DNA of 64,000 nt from Bacillus kexueae (GCF_022809095.1 NZ_JALAZE010000006.1:62001-126000), one strand, 5' to 3'; positions 37,073-47,929 are shown, counted from the first letter of the stretch. Notes: generated from the letters alone by a model not told the origin. Translations and numbers: made by a program.

Positions 37073-37202
37073 AACGTTTGAACACCCTGTTTCCTTTTTT
37101 TCTTTATTATACCATTCTTCACTTGAATCCTCGTCTCATTCCGTATAGAGTAAAAAAAGATTCCTTATCCATAATTATCCACAAAAAAGGAGACTGATTG
37201 AA

Positions 37203-37826
37203 TTGTTCCAAAGCGTGATCACTTCCGAACAACAATTACGAGATATTATCGGTACACCTAGTGAATTAGTTCAAAACAAAGTCATCCATTATCTCGATTA
37301 CCATTGTCAATCTTTTATCAAATCTTCACCGCTTGTCTTTATTAGCAGTGCAAATAAAAAAGGCGAGTGTGATGTATCCCCTCGTGGAGATCATCCAGGA
37401 TTTGTGTCTATCGTTAATGAGCATTATTTGCTAATCCCCGAACGTCCTGGGAATAAACGAGCTGACACTTTAACAAACATCCTTGAAAATCCCCAGATTG
37501 GGTTACTTTTTGTCATTCCAAACATGGGGGAAACACTTCGCATAAACGGAAAAGCGATGATTATTACAGATGAAGAGCATCTCACTTCTTTAGCCGTTCA
37601 CAATAAAGTACCAAAGCTAGCAATAGCCGTTCACGTTGAAGAATGCTTTCTACACTGCGCAAAAGCATTCATTCGCTCCAACCTATGGAACTATGAATCT
37701 TGGATTAAAAAAGAAGAATGTCCAAACCCAGCAAAAATACTTGCTGATCACGCGAAAATACCAAACTTGCGAGAGGAACAAATCGCAAACCGATTAAAAG
37801 AAGGATACGAACAACGTTTATATTAA
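37203..37826 (+). CDS. Pyridoxamine 5'-phosphate oxidase-family flavoprotein
   Basis: 207 residues, split-barrel FMN-binding fold: FISSANKKGECDVSPRGDHPGFV, RPGNKRADTLTNIL, and IGLLFVIPNMGETLRINGKA. This is the stand-alone family often annotated as PPOX/MSMEG_1061-like, not the vitamin B6 enzyme itself. Substrate unknown. TTG start with AAGGAGA upstream. A 58-residue membrane protein gene follows after 16 bp. Confidence 0.8.
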   Translation: MFQSVITSEQQLRDIIGTPSELVQNKVIHYLDYHCQSFIKSSPLVFISSANKKGECDVSPRGDHPGFVSIVNEHYLLIPERPGNKRADTLTNILENPQIGLLFVIPNMGETLRINGKAMIITDEEHLTSLAVHNKVPKLAIAVHVEECFLHCAKAFIRSNLWNYESWIKKEECPNPAKILADHAKIPNLREEQIANRLKEGYEQRLY

Positions 37827-37842
37827 TGGAGGTAGTCAGTAC

Positions 37843-38019
37843 ATGGAAAGATTACTAACACTGGTAGGATTTCTCTTCCTTCTAGGAAGCAGCGCCTTCC
37901 TCATTATGAATTTTATCGGAGAATTTGATGGACTATTATTCATTGGGTCACTTTTTGGACTTTCCCAGTCTCTCGTTTTATTTGGGTTAGCTGAGGTTTT
38001 GCAACGAATGAAGAAATGA
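37843..38019 (+). CDS. Small membrane protein of 58 residues
   Basis: ATG at 37843 behind GGAGG, stop at 38019. Starts ERLLTLVGFLFLLGSSAFLI and has a second hydrophobic stretch, so two membrane helices with a short loop (GEFDG), ending in QRMKK. It is 16 bp behind the flavoprotein gene and followed by a hairpin, so it is likely real and co-transcribed. No family recognised. Confidence 0.65.
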   Translation: MERLLTLVGFLFLLGSSAFLIMNFIGEFDGLLFIGSLFGLSQSLVLFGLAEVLQRMKK

Positions 38020-38043
38020 TTACAACGTGCTAACTTTCGTTTT

Positions 38044-38075
38044 CCCCACCCCGTTTATCCTGATAGGGTGGGGAC
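38044..38075 (+). terminator. GC-rich hairpin behind the small membrane gene
   Basis: 8-bp stem CCCCACCC/GGGTGGGG (38044-38051 with 38066-38073), weak T-run. It lies between convergent genes. Confidence 0.5.
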
Positions 38076-38080
38076 AGCTT

Positions 38081-39415
38081 CTATTCATGTTTTTTATTCT
38101 TCACTGCTTCTAAAATAAGGTCTACAATATGAACTGCTCTCAAATCATTTCGGTTCTCTCTTTCTATTCCTATCTTCATTTGAAGTAAGCAACCTGGGTT
38201 AGCGGTAACAATTGTAGTTGCATTTGTTTCCCTTACCCTACCCATTTTATGATCCAGTATTTGCATAGACATTTCAGGTTGTACAATATTGTACGTACCT
38301 GCAGAACCACAGCAACGATCCGCTTCCTTCATCTCTTTAAATTGTATTCCTTGTATGGACTTTAATAATGTTCTTGGAGAATGTACCGTTTTCATAACAT
38401 TACGTAAATGACATGAATCTTGGTAAGTAACAATTTGACTTGGAAGTTGTAGTGAGAATTGTTCATGAAACTTCAACTCTACTAGAATATCTGTCACATC
38501 TTTAATTTGTTGAACGAACCCTTTCGCACGCTCATTCCATTCCGAATCATTTTTTAATAAATGATCATATTCATATAGAAATGCTCCACACCCACCTGCA
38601 TTCGTTACTATATAGTCGACATCTAATTGCTCAAAAGCTTCTATATTACGTTTCGCTAACTCCTTTGCTTGCTCTTTTTCACCACTATGTCCATGAAGAG
38701 CTCCGCAACATGTTTGTTTGGGAGGAATAACAATTTCACATCCTGCTAACTGAAGCAGTTTAATCGTTGCTTGGTTCGTTTCATAAAACATCGCATCCAT
38801 CAAACATCCTCGGAAGAAAGCAATTCTTGTTTTCCGGAGGCCTATCGGTTTCACATTTCGTGGTTGACTAGCTAACTCTTTATATGAAGGAATATTTGGC
38901 AACGTCTTTTCCATTGTCTTTATATGGGAGGGTAATAGATTTAAAACTCCCATTTTTCTTGCAACTTTTTGGATACCTGAGCGTTGATAGACCCCAATAA
39001 GTGAAACAGTTTTACGCAATCTTCTTTGATTTGGGATTAGAGCTTGAAAAAGAAAATTACGCACCCATCGATTGAACTTCGAATATTCCTTCGATTGATA
39101 AATAATGTCTCGAGCCTCTTCTAACAAATGTCCATATTTAACGCCAGAAGGACATACAGGCTCACACGCGCGACAACCTAGACACATGTTTAACGATTGC
39201 TCTACCTCTTCATTTGGCTCAATCACCCCATCTTTGACAGCTTTCATGAGGGCAATCCTACCTCTTGGTGAATGAACCTCTTGGCGGTTTGTTTCAATAT
39301 AAGTTGGGCATGAAGGTAAACAAAATCCACATCTCATACAATTCAATAGTTCGTCATCATCCATACGGTTCTGAAAATGAGTCGCTATCTTTTGTTTTTC
39401 GCTATTTGTGATCAT
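38081..39415 (-). CDS. glcF: Glycolate oxidase iron-sulfur subunit
   Basis: 444 residues. Two 4Fe-4S sites at the N-terminus (CMRCGFCLPSCPTY and CLGCRACEPVC) and two CCG domains (CCGALHGHSG, CCGSAGTYNI). It takes electrons from GlcD during oxidation of glycolate to glyoxylate, or of D-lactate, and passes them to the respiratory chain. Directly coupled to glcD (shared base at 39415). Matches B. subtilis YsfD. Confidence 0.92.
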   Translation of the reverse strand: MITNSEKQKIATHFQNRMDDDELLNCMRCGFCLPSCPTYIETNRQEVHSPRGRIALMKAVKDGVIEPNEEVEQSLNMCLGCRACEPVCPSGVKYGHLLEEARDIIYQSKEYSKFNRWVRNFLFQALIPNQRRLRKTVSLIGVYQRSGIQKVARKMGVLNLLPSHIKTMEKTLPNIPSYKELASQPRNVKPIGLRKTRIAFFRGCLMDAMFYETNQATIKLLQLAGCEIVIPPKQTCCGALHGHSGEKEQAKELAKRNIEAFEQLDVDYIVTNAGGCGAFLYEYDHLLKNDSEWNERAKGFVQQIKDVTDILVELKFHEQFSLQLPSQIVTYQDSCHLRNVMKTVHSPRTLLKSIQGIQFKEMKEADRCCGSAGTYNIVQPEMSMQILDHKMGRVRETNATTIVTANPGCLLQMKIGIERENRNDLRAVHIVDLILEAVKNKKHE

Positions 39416-40821
39416 TACGAAACCACCACTCGCTTCCGTTCATTTTTCGCAAATATTTTCCCAGGATTCATGATTGATTTCGGATCAAGTGCCTGCTTAA
39501 CAGCTTTCATCGCCGCTACCCCGTTCTCTCCCAATTTCAACTGAAGATACGGTGCTTTCATTGCCCCTACCCCATGTTCACCTGTAATCGTTCCACCTAG
39601 TTCAACCGCTTTTTCAAAAATCTCTTCAAACGCTTTTTCAACTCGATTCATCTCTTCCTGATTCCGTATATCGGTTAGACAAGTAGGATGTAAATTTCCG
39701 TCACCTGCATGTCCAAATGTACAAATTTGAACCTGCCATTTATCTGCTATTTCTTTAATAGCTTTAACCATTTTAGCAATTTCAGATCTTGGAACCGTTG
39801 CATCCTCTAAAATAGTTGTGGGCTTCAATCGTGCAAGTGCTGATAGAGCAGACCTCCTGGCGATTCTTAGTTCATTCGCTTCATCTTCTGAATGAGCAAG
39901 TCGAACGGAAATTGCTTGTTCTTCTAAGCAAATTTGTTTCATTTTTTCCATGTCACGAAGGACCACCTCTTCAATCCCATCCTGTTCGATCAATAAAATG
40001 GCTTCCACATCTGTCGGTAAACCCACTTTTGTGTAGTCTTCAACAACCTCAATCGTTGCTTTATCTAAAAATTCAAGTGTAGTAGGGATTATTTTACTTG
40101 CGATGATTCTGGAAACCGTCCGAGCACAAGCCTCTAAATCTTGATATAATGCTAGCATTGTTTTTTTAGACTCAGGTAGAGGAAGTAATTTAAGTATCGC
40201 TTCTGTCACAACTCCTAAAGTTCCTTCTGAACCCACGAACAAACGAGTTAAATCATACCCTGCAACATCTTTAGCAAGCTTTCCACCTGTCTGAATTATT
40301 TCTCCGTTCGGTAAAACCACTTCAAGTGCTAACACATAGTCTCTCGTCACACCGTACTTTAATCCTCTTAAACCACCTGAGTTTTCATTGATATTTCCCC
40401 CAATCGTTGAAATCTTCATCGAACTTGGATCAGGAGGATATAAAAGTCCTTTATTCTCTACCTCTTCAATTAAATCTTGAGTAATGACCCCTGGCTGAAC
40501 TGTTGCAGTTAAATTTTCTTCGTCAATTTCGATAATTTGGTTCATATGATGAAATAATAAAACGACTCCACCTTCAACAGGACATGTTCCCGCACATAGA
40601 TTTGTCCCCGAACCACGCGGTATCACCGGGATGTTATGTTCGTTACAGAGTTTAAGGATTTTCGCAACTTCTTCTTTGTTTCTAGGAGATACGACTGCAT
40701 CAGGTAATGATTGATAGTTTGGTGTGGCATCATAGGAATAAGCTAGAAGCGCCGCAGGTGTATCTTGTACATTTTCACTTCCAACTATTTGGATTATTTG
40801 ATTTTTTACTTCATTTAACAA
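39415..40821 (-). CDS. glcD: Glycolate oxidase FAD subunit
   Basis: About 468 residues from TTG 40821, 7 bases behind GAGGTGG; the open frame reaches 40950 but has no site there and would add an odd extension. FAD-binding PCMH domain with VIPRGSGTNLCAG and GSEGTLGVVTEA, C-terminal HAGDGNLHP and GEHGVG. Oxidises glycolate (or D-lactate). Unlike the E. coli enzyme there is no glcE. Order regulator-glcD-glcF equals B. subtilis ysfB-ysfC-ysfD. Confidence 0.92.
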   Translation of the reverse strand: MLNEVKNQIIQIVGSENVQDTPAALLAYSYDATPNYQSLPDAVVSPRNKEEVAKILKLCNEHNIPVIPRGSGTNLCAGTCPVEGGVVLLFHHMNQIIEIDEENLTATVQPGVITQDLIEEVENKGLLYPPDPSSMKISTIGGNINENSGGLRGLKYGVTRDYVLALEVVLPNGEIIQTGGKLAKDVAGYDLTRLFVGSEGTLGVVTEAILKLLPLPESKKTMLALYQDLEACARTVSRIIASKIIPTTLEFLDKATIEVVEDYTKVGLPTDVEAILLIEQDGIEEVVLRDMEKMKQICLEEQAISVRLAHSEDEANELRIARRSALSALARLKPTTILEDATVPRSEIAKMVKAIKEIADKWQVQICTFGHAGDGNLHPTCLTDIRNQEEMNRVEKAFEEIFEKAVELGGTITGEHGVGAMKAPYLQLKLGENGVAAMKAVKQALDPKSIMNPGKIFAKNERKRVVVS

Positions 40822-40861
40822 TTCTGTTCCACCTCTATCCATATACTTCTCTCTTAAGCAT

Positions 40862-40882
40862 AAAAAAAAGAGGTTTCCCTCT
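40862..40882 (-). terminator. Short terminator between the regulator and glcD
   Basis: 5-bp stem (40869-40873 with 40878-40882) with eight T following on the minus strand. It separates the CdaR-type regulator from glcD, perhaps only in part. Confidence 0.6.
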
Positions 40883-42031
40883 CTATGGATGTATATACGA
40901 ATTTCCATCAATTTCATCCAATAAATTTGGATGTTTATCCAAAATTTCAATAGCTAAAAATAAGGTCGCCATATCCTTTATCTCTTTTGGATGATAACCA
41001 GTTAACTCTTCAATTTTTTTCAACCGATAATGCAAGGTATTGATATGTAAATTTAATGAATTGGCCGTTTCCTTTAGCGTTGCATTATGTTTGATGAACA
41101 TTTTTAACGTTCGCAGTAGCTCTTTTTCTTTTATTATCCGACCCAATACTCGTTTGACGAAACGTATCTTTGTCTGAAATGGTATCTCTTGTAAACACAT
41201 TTCTAAATCCAAATCTTCTTCAAATACGATTTGTTTGTGCAATGTTGCTGCCATTACAGCTTTTTCAGCTTGTAAATAAGAATCTCGTATTTTAAGAGCC
41301 GGAACAGTATGCCCTACACCGAAATGGACATCATCGCGGTAATACTGTCGACAGTATTGAACAATTTGTTCCAAAAAGGAGGCAAGTGAAGTAGTTGTCC
41401 ATTTTTCATGATTGTCTACCACAAAAATGATCTTCGTTTGTGTCCATTGAAAGATGCGAATCGAACCATCTTCAAATAGATTTTGTAAGTCTTGATATAA
41501 AAATCGACCATTGGGAGAAGACAACGATTCCATTCGACCAATAATTACTCGTTTTGAGCTCTGTAAATCAATTTGAAGTACACTAGCTCTCTCGTAAAAT
41601 TCTTCGTTTTTTTCCGATTCAGTCAGCCATTCAAATAAAAACATTTGGTAAGCTCTTTGCATCCATTCTTTATGATTATAGTAATACCGTTCATGTATGA
41701 GCAATTCTGTCATTTTTTTAATTAATTCCCCATAACTATCCACTTTTAAAGGGTCGCCTGTTATTCCAATTACACCAATAACTTCTTGATGAAAGAAGAT
41801 AGGAAGACATATCCCTGCCTTAACTCCTTTCAATTGTTTTTCATCACAATGCCTGATTTCTCGTTTCATTTTGTTCATACATGCAAAGTAGGCACCTTCA
41901 TGATATGTGCCTACTCTATCTGGTTGTGTACTGGCTATTATTGTTCCCGACTTATTTGTCATGATTAATTGCTCTTTTGTCAGCTTCTTCACTTCTTCAA
42001 TAATTTTCTTTGCTATCGATGGCGTTAACAT
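40883..42031 (-). CDS. CdaR-type sugar-diacid regulator of the glc operon
   Basis: 382 residues: N-terminal diacid-recognition domain (residues 3-135, with GVIGITGDP), central linker and C-terminal PucR-type helix-turn-helix (LKETANSLNLHINTLHYRLKKIEELTG). Family members sense glycerate, glucarate or related acids and activate neighbouring genes. Position before glcDF, as with B. subtilis ysfB, suggests glycolate or a breakdown product as signal. Confidence 0.85.
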   Translation of the reverse strand: MLTPSIAKKIIEEVKKLTKEQLIMTNKSGTIIASTQPDRVGTYHEGAYFACMNKMKREIRHCDEKQLKGVKAGICLPIFFHQEVIGVIGITGDPLKVDSYGELIKKMTELLIHERYYYNHKEWMQRAYQMFLFEWLTESEKNEEFYERASVLQIDLQSSKRVIIGRMESLSSPNGRFLYQDLQNLFEDGSIRIFQWTQTKIIFVVDNHEKWTTTSLASFLEQIVQYCRQYYRDDVHFGVGHTVPALKIRDSYLQAEKAVMAATLHKQIVFEEDLDLEMCLQEIPFQTKIRFVKRVLGRIIKEKELLRTLKMFIKHNATLKETANSLNLHINTLHYRLKKIEELTGYHPKEIKDMATLFLAIEILDKHPNLLDEIDGNSYIHP

Positions 42032-42045
42032 TTAACACCCTCCTA

Positions 42046-42747
42046 TTAGGCGTCTTCAACAATTATATAAGTGGCTTTAACCGGTCCATGAACGCCTACC
42101 ACTAAGTTCATTTCAATATCAGCTGAGTTACTCGGACCAGATATGAAGTTGATACAAGACGCAATCATTTTCTGCTCATTTACCATTTGTCGAATTTTTT
42201 GAGCCGCCTGCGTAAAGCGTGGAACAATTGTACTCTTTGGGATAATTGAAATATATGTTTTCGGAAGCAAGCTAACCGACCGACCTTTTTCTTTCGAAGA
42301 AAATAATACGACAGTTCCTGATTCAGCTAATGTAATGTCACTAAAGGTAATCCCTATATTGGCTTGTTCAGAATAAGCGATATTCTTTTCCTTATGCACT
42401 GGGTCCCACATGTGAACGGCTGATTTTTCCAAAAATGATCGCAAATGGAAATCATCAATTCTATGGTCTTCCCAACATACAATGGGACCTCCACGGTAGG
42501 CTAAAAAGACTTCATTTAAAGTACGCGGAAGTTCTTCTTTCGTCACGAGGTAAGTGTCGGTTTGAATTTTTGTACATTGATTGATTAATACTTGAACGAG
42601 TTCATCCTGAGTTTTTTCCTTCAATACATCTAGTTGTGGGTTAAATTTAAGTTCTGGTCTTATCACGTCTCGCTTCCGAACTGGTCTATTAAACCTTTTA
42701 GCAATGTTATTTAAAAATGAATCACGTTCATAAATGTTTTCTCTCAT
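42046..42747 (-). CDS. lutC: L-lactate utilization protein C
   Basis: 233 residues from ATG 42747 ([18 protein letters not shown]), which follows GAAAGGGGG and overlaps the lutB stop (ATGA). The longer frame to 42825 lies wholly inside lutB. One LUD domain ([46 protein letters not shown]). Part of the LutABC complex that oxidises L-lactate to pyruvate. Confidence 0.92.
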   Translation of the reverse strand: MRENIYERDSFLNNIAKRFNRPVRKRDVIRPELKFNPQLDVLKEKTQDELVQVLINQCTKIQTDTYLVTKEELPRTLNEVFLAYRGGPIVCWEDHRIDDFHLRSFLEKSAVHMWDPVHKEKNIAYSEQANIGITFSDITLAESGTVVLFSSKEKGRSVSLLPKTYISIIPKSTIVPRFTQAAQKIRQMVNEQKMIASCINFISGPSNSADIEMNLVVGVHGPVKATYIIVEDA

Positions 42748-44165
42748 TCTTTTTCCCCCTTTCGACGTTCCATCCAATCTCGAAAACCATTTTCCGGAGC
42801 AGGGAATTCTCGAACTTTCGTCCACGCCTTTAATGGACCTGGACCCTTCGAGATGGAATGACCTTTCGAAAACGATTTCATCACAAGAGGGGTTAATTTT
42901 GCACCAGCTTGATACAACTTTGGCGTAGCTGCTCCTAACCCAAAAGCTTTCATCGCCATTTTCTCTGAAATCGGTGCACGCCCTTCTTGTTCCACTATAA
43001 CTTGCCGATGTTTATGTAGAAGTTCATGTAGTGGAATTTTTACTGGACAAGCTTCTGAACAGGCTGCACAAAGGGTAGATGCATAAGGTAACTCTTTAAA
43101 TTCCTCATATCCTCCTAATAGAGGTGACAAAACGGCTCCAATCGGCCCAGAATAGATTGAGCCGTAGGAATGACCGCCAACATGACGATAAACTGGACAA
43201 ACATTTACACATGCTGCACATCGGATACATTGAAGAACCGATTGAAATTCAGTTCCTAAAATGTTTGATCGACCATTATCTACAATAACTAAATGAAATT
43301 CTTCTGGTCCATCTACATCTCCATCTTCCTTCGGGCCAGATAACACTGTTACATAGCTTGTTAATTTTTGACCAACTGCACTTCTCGTAAGCAAACTAAC
43401 TAGAATGTCTAAATCTTCAAATGTTGGCACAATTCGTTCCATTCCCATAACTGTAATTTGAGTTTTGGGCAAAGTAGTGACTAGACGAGCATTTCCTTCA
43501 TTCGTCACTAAGCTAATAGACCCCGTTTCCGCTACTGCAAAGTTACACCCCGTTATTCCAACATCCGCCGTTAAAAATTCATTCCTCAGCATTTTTCTAG
43601 CATGCATTGCGAGTTCCTCAGGCACTTCTGTTTTCTCGTAATGGAGTTTTTCCTTAAAAACATCCCGTATTTGCTCCTTATTTTTGTGAAGGGCAGGAGC
43701 AACAATATGTGAAGGTGGATCGTGATCATCAACTTGTAAGATATATTCTCCTAAATCAGTTTCTATCACTTGGCATCCTTCTTCTTCTAAAGCATGATTT
43801 AAATGAATTTCTTCTGTTACCATTGATTTGGATTTAACTATTTTTTTTGCCTGTTTTTTCCGAACGACACCACGAATGTATTCGTTCGCTTCTTCAGCCG
43901 TTTGTGCAAAGAATACGTGCCCTCCTCGTCTTGCGACGTTTTCGCTAAGTTCAAATAAATAATAATCTAGATTCTCAAGTGTATGCTGGCGGATCTGTTC
44001 ACCCAATGTTCTCCAATGTTCCCAGTTTCCTAATTCTTCGGCTGCCTGTAGTCTCTTACTTTGAAGCCTTTCTTGTGCATTCGAAACGGCCTGCCTCATA
44101 AAATCATTCTGCAACCCAGTTTGAACTCGCTTCTGAAACGGATCTCCACTTGTTTTCATTGCCAT
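42744..44165 (-). CDS. lutB: L-lactate utilization iron-sulfur protein B
   Basis: 473 residues. N-terminal LUD domain ([20 protein letters not shown]), then two 4Fe-4S ligand sets [15 protein letters not shown] and [13 protein letters not shown], and the LutB C-terminal region. Electron-transfer core of the lactate-oxidising complex. Two bases behind lutA and coupled to lutC. Confidence 0.95.
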   Translation of the reverse strand: MAMKTSGDPFQKRVQTGLQNDFMRQAVSNAQERLQSKRLQAAEELGNWEHWRTLGEQIRQHTLENLDYYLFELSENVARRGGHVFFAQTAEEANEYIRGVVRKKQAKKIVKSKSMVTEEIHLNHALEEEGCQVIETDLGEYILQVDDHDPPSHIVAPALHKNKEQIRDVFKEKLHYEKTEVPEELAMHARKMLRNEFLTADVGITGCNFAVAETGSISLVTNEGNARLVTTLPKTQITVMGMERIVPTFEDLDILVSLLTRSAVGQKLTSYVTVLSGPKEDGDVDGPEEFHLVIVDNGRSNILGTEFQSVLQCIRCAACVNVCPVYRHVGGHSYGSIYSGPIGAVLSPLLGGYEEFKELPYASTLCAACSEACPVKIPLHELLHKHRQVIVEQEGRAPISEKMAMKAFGLGAATPKLYQAGAKLTPLVMKSFSKGHSISKGPGPLKAWTKVREFPAPENGFRDWMERRKGEKE

Positions 44166-44167
44166 TT

Positions 44168-44899
44168 CTATTCCCCCTTTTCTTCTACTGAATTTAACAC
44201 TTCTGCGATGTGAAGAACTTCTACGTTAACCCCGTTTCGTTTCAAACGCCCCCCGATGTTCATCAGACACCCACAGTCTGCTCCAACTAAGTAGTCGACA
44301 GAGCCCTCTACAATATTAGAGACCTTTTCATCAACCATTTGTTCAGAAATTTCAGCCATTTTAATCGAAAATGTTCCCCCAAACCCGCAGCAATTATGTT
44401 GATTTTTTAGTGGTATGACTTCAAGCCCTTCTACATGCTTAAGTAATTGAAAGGGTGAATCTTTCACACCTAGTAAACGTGTCATATGACAAGATGTATG
44501 ATACGTTGCTCTCCCATTTAAACAAGCTCCTACATCCTGAATATGTAATACATTTATAATAAAATCAGTCAGTTCATATGTCTTCTTAGCTAATCGTTGT
44601 GCTTTTTCAAACCACTCTGAATCATTTTGAAACACTTTAGGATATTCTTTAAACATGGTTGCGCATGACCCAGAAGGAGTCACAACATATTCTGCATTTT
44701 CAAAAGCTTGAATCATATTTTTCATAGCATTTCTAGCTTCTCTCACATAGCCACTATTGTAAGCAGGCTGACCACAACAAACTTGATTAGTAGGAAAATC
44801 TACCTCACAACCTAATCGTTCCAATAATTCAACTGTTGACTTTCCGGCATTTGGATAAAACATATCAATCAGACACGTAACAAATAGTGATACCTTCAC
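44168..44899 (-). CDS. lutA: L-lactate utilization protein A
   Basis: 243 residues with two CCG domains ([14 protein letters not shown] and [11 protein letters not shown]) as in LutA/YkgE. First gene of lutABC. Its promoter region carries a 13-bp palindrome shared with the lactate permease gene and cre-like sequences, so the operon answers both lactate and glucose. Confidence 0.95.
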   Translation of the reverse strand: MKVSLFVTCLIDMFYPNAGKSTVELLERLGCEVDFPTNQVCCGQPAYNSGYVREARNAMKNMIQAFENAEYVVTPSGSCATMFKEYPKVFQNDSEWFEKAQRLAKKTYELTDFIINVLHIQDVGACLNGRATYHTSCHMTRLLGVKDSPFQLLKHVEGLEVIPLKNQHNCCGFGGTFSIKMAEISEQMVDEKVSNIVEGSVDYLVGADCGCLMNIGGRLKRNGVNVEVLHIAEVLNSVEEKGE

Positions 44900-44915
44900 T
44901 ATACTCCCCTCACTT

Positions 44916-44929
44916 CGGTAGCGTTTTCT
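44916..44929 (-). promoter_or_regulatory. cre-like site before lutA
   Basis: On the minus strand AGAAAACGCTACCG, two mismatches from the CcpA pattern, 17-30 bp before the lutA start. A second imperfect candidate, TTGAAGCGTTTTCA, lies at 45005-45018. Confidence 0.4.
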
Positions 44930-44969
44930 TTTTATACAACATATCTCGTTTTCTAAAAATAGTCAACAG

Positions 44970-44982
44970 GTCATCTGATGAC
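44970..44982. promoter_or_regulatory. LutR operator before lutA
   Basis: GTCATCTGATGAC, a perfect palindrome around one base. The identical 13 bp occur before the lactate permease at 46051-46063. The FadR-type regulator encoded between the two sites is the obvious binder; lactate should release it. Confidence 0.8.
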
Positions 44983-45117
44983 TAAGAGATGGGTGAAATT
45001 TTGATTGAAGCGTTTTCAAGAAATGTTGAGATAGGTCGAAAAGACTTAATCGGAATGATTGCGAGGAAGCAACTACATATTTTAAGAGGCAACTAGTTTA
45101 AATATTCGAAACATATA

Positions 45118-45147
45118 AATAAGAAGACCTAATTCGGTCTTCTTATT
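45118..45147 (-). terminator. Terminator of lutR
   Basis: 12-bp perfect stem (45118-45129 with 45136-45147) overlapping the lutR stop codon. Confidence 0.7.
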
Positions 45148-45862
45148 TATTCGTTCGATGAAATGATTTCAATACGTTTTCAACACTTGAAATATGGTTT
45201 AACATAAGTTGCTGAGCCTTTTCTGGCTCTTTAGCACGAATTGCATTATAAATTTCTTCATGCTCCTGATAAAGACGGTCAGCAGTAGCCTGATTGGAGT
45301 AAAGCCAGATTTTTCGCGTTTCTTTCATTGCTTCAACCATCATACCTGAGACATTATTCATTAAGCTAACGAGAATTGGATTTTGCGACGCTGAAGCAAC
45401 CGCTAAATGAAACAACCAATCTGCTTTCTCCCCTAGTTCTTCATTATCAATGTTATTTTTCATTTCATTTAATGCATATTCCATTGCAAGGAGATCTTGT
45501 TCAGTTCTTTTCGTTGCAGCTACAAAAGCAGCCCCAACCTCTAATATTTTTCGAACTTCGAGCAAATGATTAATGTCATTCATATTCATCAGAGCTGCAG
45601 TAGATAATGGTAATGTAAATGACATTGGGTCAAACTCTCTTACAAAAGTACCTTCTCCCTGCTTCATTTCAACAATTCCCATTGCTCTCAAGGCACTCAG
45701 TGCCTCTCGTATGGCCGCTCTACCAACTTGAAAATTTTCTGCCAATTGTTGAACGGAATCTAATTTATCTCCTGGATTTAACTCTCCCTTTCTAATCATA
45801 TCTAGAATAGCTTCCGCCACTTGTTCATAAATCTTTCTTGATTTTATTTGTTTATATTCCAT
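45143..45862 (-). CDS. lutR: FadR/GntR-family regulator of lactate use
   Basis: About 239 residues from ATG 45862, behind GAGGTGA; the GTG at 45871 overlaps that site. N-terminal winged helix (LDSVQQLAENFQVGRAAIREAL), C-terminal all-helical FCD domain with likely metal-binding residues. It lies between lutABC and the permease, both preceded by GTCATCTGATGAC. Matches B. subtilis LutR/LldR-type repressors. Confidence 0.88.
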   Translation of the reverse strand: MEYKQIKSRKIYEQVAEAILDMIRKGELNPGDKLDSVQQLAENFQVGRAAIREALSALRAMGIVEMKQGEGTFVREFDPMSFTLPLSTAALMNMNDINHLLEVRKILEVGAAFVAATKRTEQDLLAMEYALNEMKNNIDNEELGEKADWLFHLAVASASQNPILVSLMNNVSGMMVEAMKETRKIWLYSNQATADRLYQEHEEIYNAIRAKEPEKAQQLMLNHISSVENVLKSFHRTNK

Positions 45863-46026
45863 TGTATTCACCTCAAAGTATAGGAAAGGAACATCTCTAA
45901 TCAGTTGACATGATATCTTCTGCAGCCTACTGATATCATAGTCCGAGCCTTGAAAGTATAAAGAAATCTTATTATATACATTTTAATCGAATTTATGGAA
46001 GAAAATCAAAAACAAACCTTGCATAA

Positions 46027-46040
46027 TGGTAGCGGTTACA
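46027..46040 (-). promoter_or_regulatory. cre site before the lactate permease
   Basis: On the minus strand TGTAACCGCTACCA matches the CcpA pattern TGNAANCGNWNNCW at every defined position. It lies 10 bp before the LutR palindrome. Confidence 0.75.
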
Positions 46041-46050
46041 TTATGATATA

Positions 46051-46063
46051 GTCATCTGATGAC
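46051..46063. promoter_or_regulatory. LutR operator before the lactate permease
   Basis: GTCATCTGATGAC, identical with the site before lutA (44970-44982), 70 bp before the permease start. Confidence 0.8.
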
Positions 46064-46132
46064 TGTATGACCAGATTTAACACATAATTAGAATTCAGAA
46101 TTTTCTACTAAATCAACAAGGAGGTTCTTGTA

Positions 46133-47929
46133 TTGAATTCGATTCTCTTTACCATTTTTGCTCTCATTCCTATCGTCAGCGTTTTTACGTTTCTAGTCAT
46201 TTTAAAATGGCCAGCAAATCGTGCAATGCCAATCTCACTTGTTCTTACCGCCGTTACAGCCTACTTTCTATGGGGGACAAGCAGTCAAATTATTTTTGCT
46301 GCAACTTTAAACGGTGTCGTTACAACACTTGAAATCATGCTCATTGTCTTCGGAGCAGTGTTATTGTTAAACACGATTAAACAAAGTGGTGCAATATCAA
46401 CAATTCGAGAAGGATTCATTCATATTTCCCCTGATCGAAGAATTCAGGCAATAATCATTGCATGGCTGTTTGGGGCTTTCATCGAAGGAGCAGCCGGCTT
46501 TGGAACACCAGCTGCGATAGCCGCTCCACTTCTTGTTGCAATTGGATTTCCAGCAATGGCTGCCGTCTTAGTTGCCCTAATTATCCAAAGTACACCTGTA
46601 TCTTTCGGAGCGATTGGGACACCTATTTTAGTTGGTGTCAACGGAAGCTTGGCAGATCAACCTCGAGTGGAGAGCGCTTTACAAACCTTGGATTATTCTT
46701 CCTATCTATTAAAAATCACAGCAAATGTTGGACTGTTTCATATGCTTGTAGGTATTTTCATTCCTTTATTTATGGTTGGAATGCTAACAAGATTCTTCGG
46801 GAAAAATCGTTCATTTGTTGAAGGGCTAAAAGTATGGAAATTTGCTTTATTTGCTGGGGCAGCTTTTACCTTACCATATTACTTGATTGCTGTTTACTTA
46901 GGACCTGAATTTCCTTCTTTAGTTGGTGCACTCATTGGAATGATGATTGTGATACCCGCAGCCAAAAGAGGTTTATTTATACCAACTAAGGAAAATATTT
47001 TTGAGTTTGAAAACCGTGCGGATTGGGAGGCAGAATGGATAGGTCGACTAAATAATGAAAATACAGATATAAGTAACACACAACAAGGAAATATATCTCT
47101 ACTTCGTGCCTGGATTCCGTATGTATTAGTCGCATTTCTACTTGTTTTGACCCGCATTACCCCTGAAATAAAATCTTTTTTAACTGCAGACTTTGTCACG
47201 TTTAAAATCGAGCAACTGTTTGGGACAACTATAGGTATTAAAACATCTCCATTATACGTACCTGGGACTATCTTTATCATCATATCAATCACCACATTTT
47301 ACCTACATCGTATGAAGAAAAACTCATATAAAAAAGCGTGGAAGGATTCCTTTCAGACGACAGTCAGCGCAGGAACTGCATTAATTTTTGCTGTGCCGAT
47401 GATTAAGATTTTTCTTAATACCCAAACAGAGCAATTGACTAGCATGCCACTTTATTTAGCTGAAAATTTAGCTCAACTAGTCGGTCCATTGTGGCCAGTT
47501 TTTGCACCTACCATCGGTGCTTTAGGAGCTTTTATCGCCGGTAGTAACACATTCAGTAATATGATGTTTTCCATTTTCCAATTCGGAGCGGCACAAAACA
47601 TTGGATTAGACGTTCATGATGCAAGTTATGTGGTTGCACTTCAAGCTATTGGAGGCGCAGCTGGAAATATGATTTGTGTTCATAATGTCGTAGCTGCCTC
47701 TGCAACTGTCGGTCTAATAGGTAAGGAAGGCCAACTCATTCGAAAAGCACTAATTCCTATGAGTTATTATGTTTTAGCAGCAGGAATTATCGGTATGGCA
47801 ATTATTACTGGAGGTATAAACCTTTGGTATCTTGCATATGGTCTTCTCATATTCAGTTATCTATTATTCATGAAAAATAGCAAAGGAAGTAGGAATCTAT
47901 TGAAGGGGAAAAATCATTTAAGCGCGTAA
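46133..47929 (+). CDS. lutP: L-lactate permease (LctP/LutP family)
   Basis: 598 residues with about 13-14 membrane segments. LctP marks: [19 protein letters not shown] near residue 115, [16 protein letters not shown] near residue 155, and [14 protein letters not shown] with [18 protein letters not shown] near the C-terminus. Imports lactate or glycolate with protons and so could feed both LutABC and GlcDF. TTG start 8 bases behind AAGGAGG. Controlled by the cre and LutR sites upstream. Confidence 0.93.
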   Translation: MNSILFTIFALIPIVSVFTFLVILKWPANRAMPISLVLTAVTAYFLWGTSSQIIFAATLNGVVTTLEIMLIVFGAVLLLNTIKQSGAISTIREGFIHISPDRRIQAIIIAWLFGAFIEGAAGFGTPAAIAAPLLVAIGFPAMAAVLVALIIQSTPVSFGAIGTPILVGVNGSLADQPRVESALQTLDYSSYLLKITANVGLFHMLVGIFIPLFMVGMLTRFFGKNRSFVEGLKVWKFALFAGAAFTLPYYLIAVYLGPEFPSLVGALIGMMIVIPAAKRGLFIPTKENIFEFENRADWEAEWIGRLNNENTDISNTQQGNISLLRAWIPYVLVAFLLVLTRITPEIKSFLTADFVTFKIEQLFGTTIGIKTSPLYVPGTIFIIISITTFYLHRMKKNSYKKAWKDSFQTTVSAGTALIFAVPMIKIFLNTQTEQLTSMPLYLAENLAQLVGPLWPVFAPTIGALGAFIAGSNTFSNMMFSIFQFGAAQNIGLDVHDASYVVALQAIGGAAGNMICVHNVVAASATVGLIGKEGQLIRKALIPMSYYVLAAGIIGMAIITGGINLWYLAYGLLIFSYLLFMKNSKGSRNLLKGKNHLSA

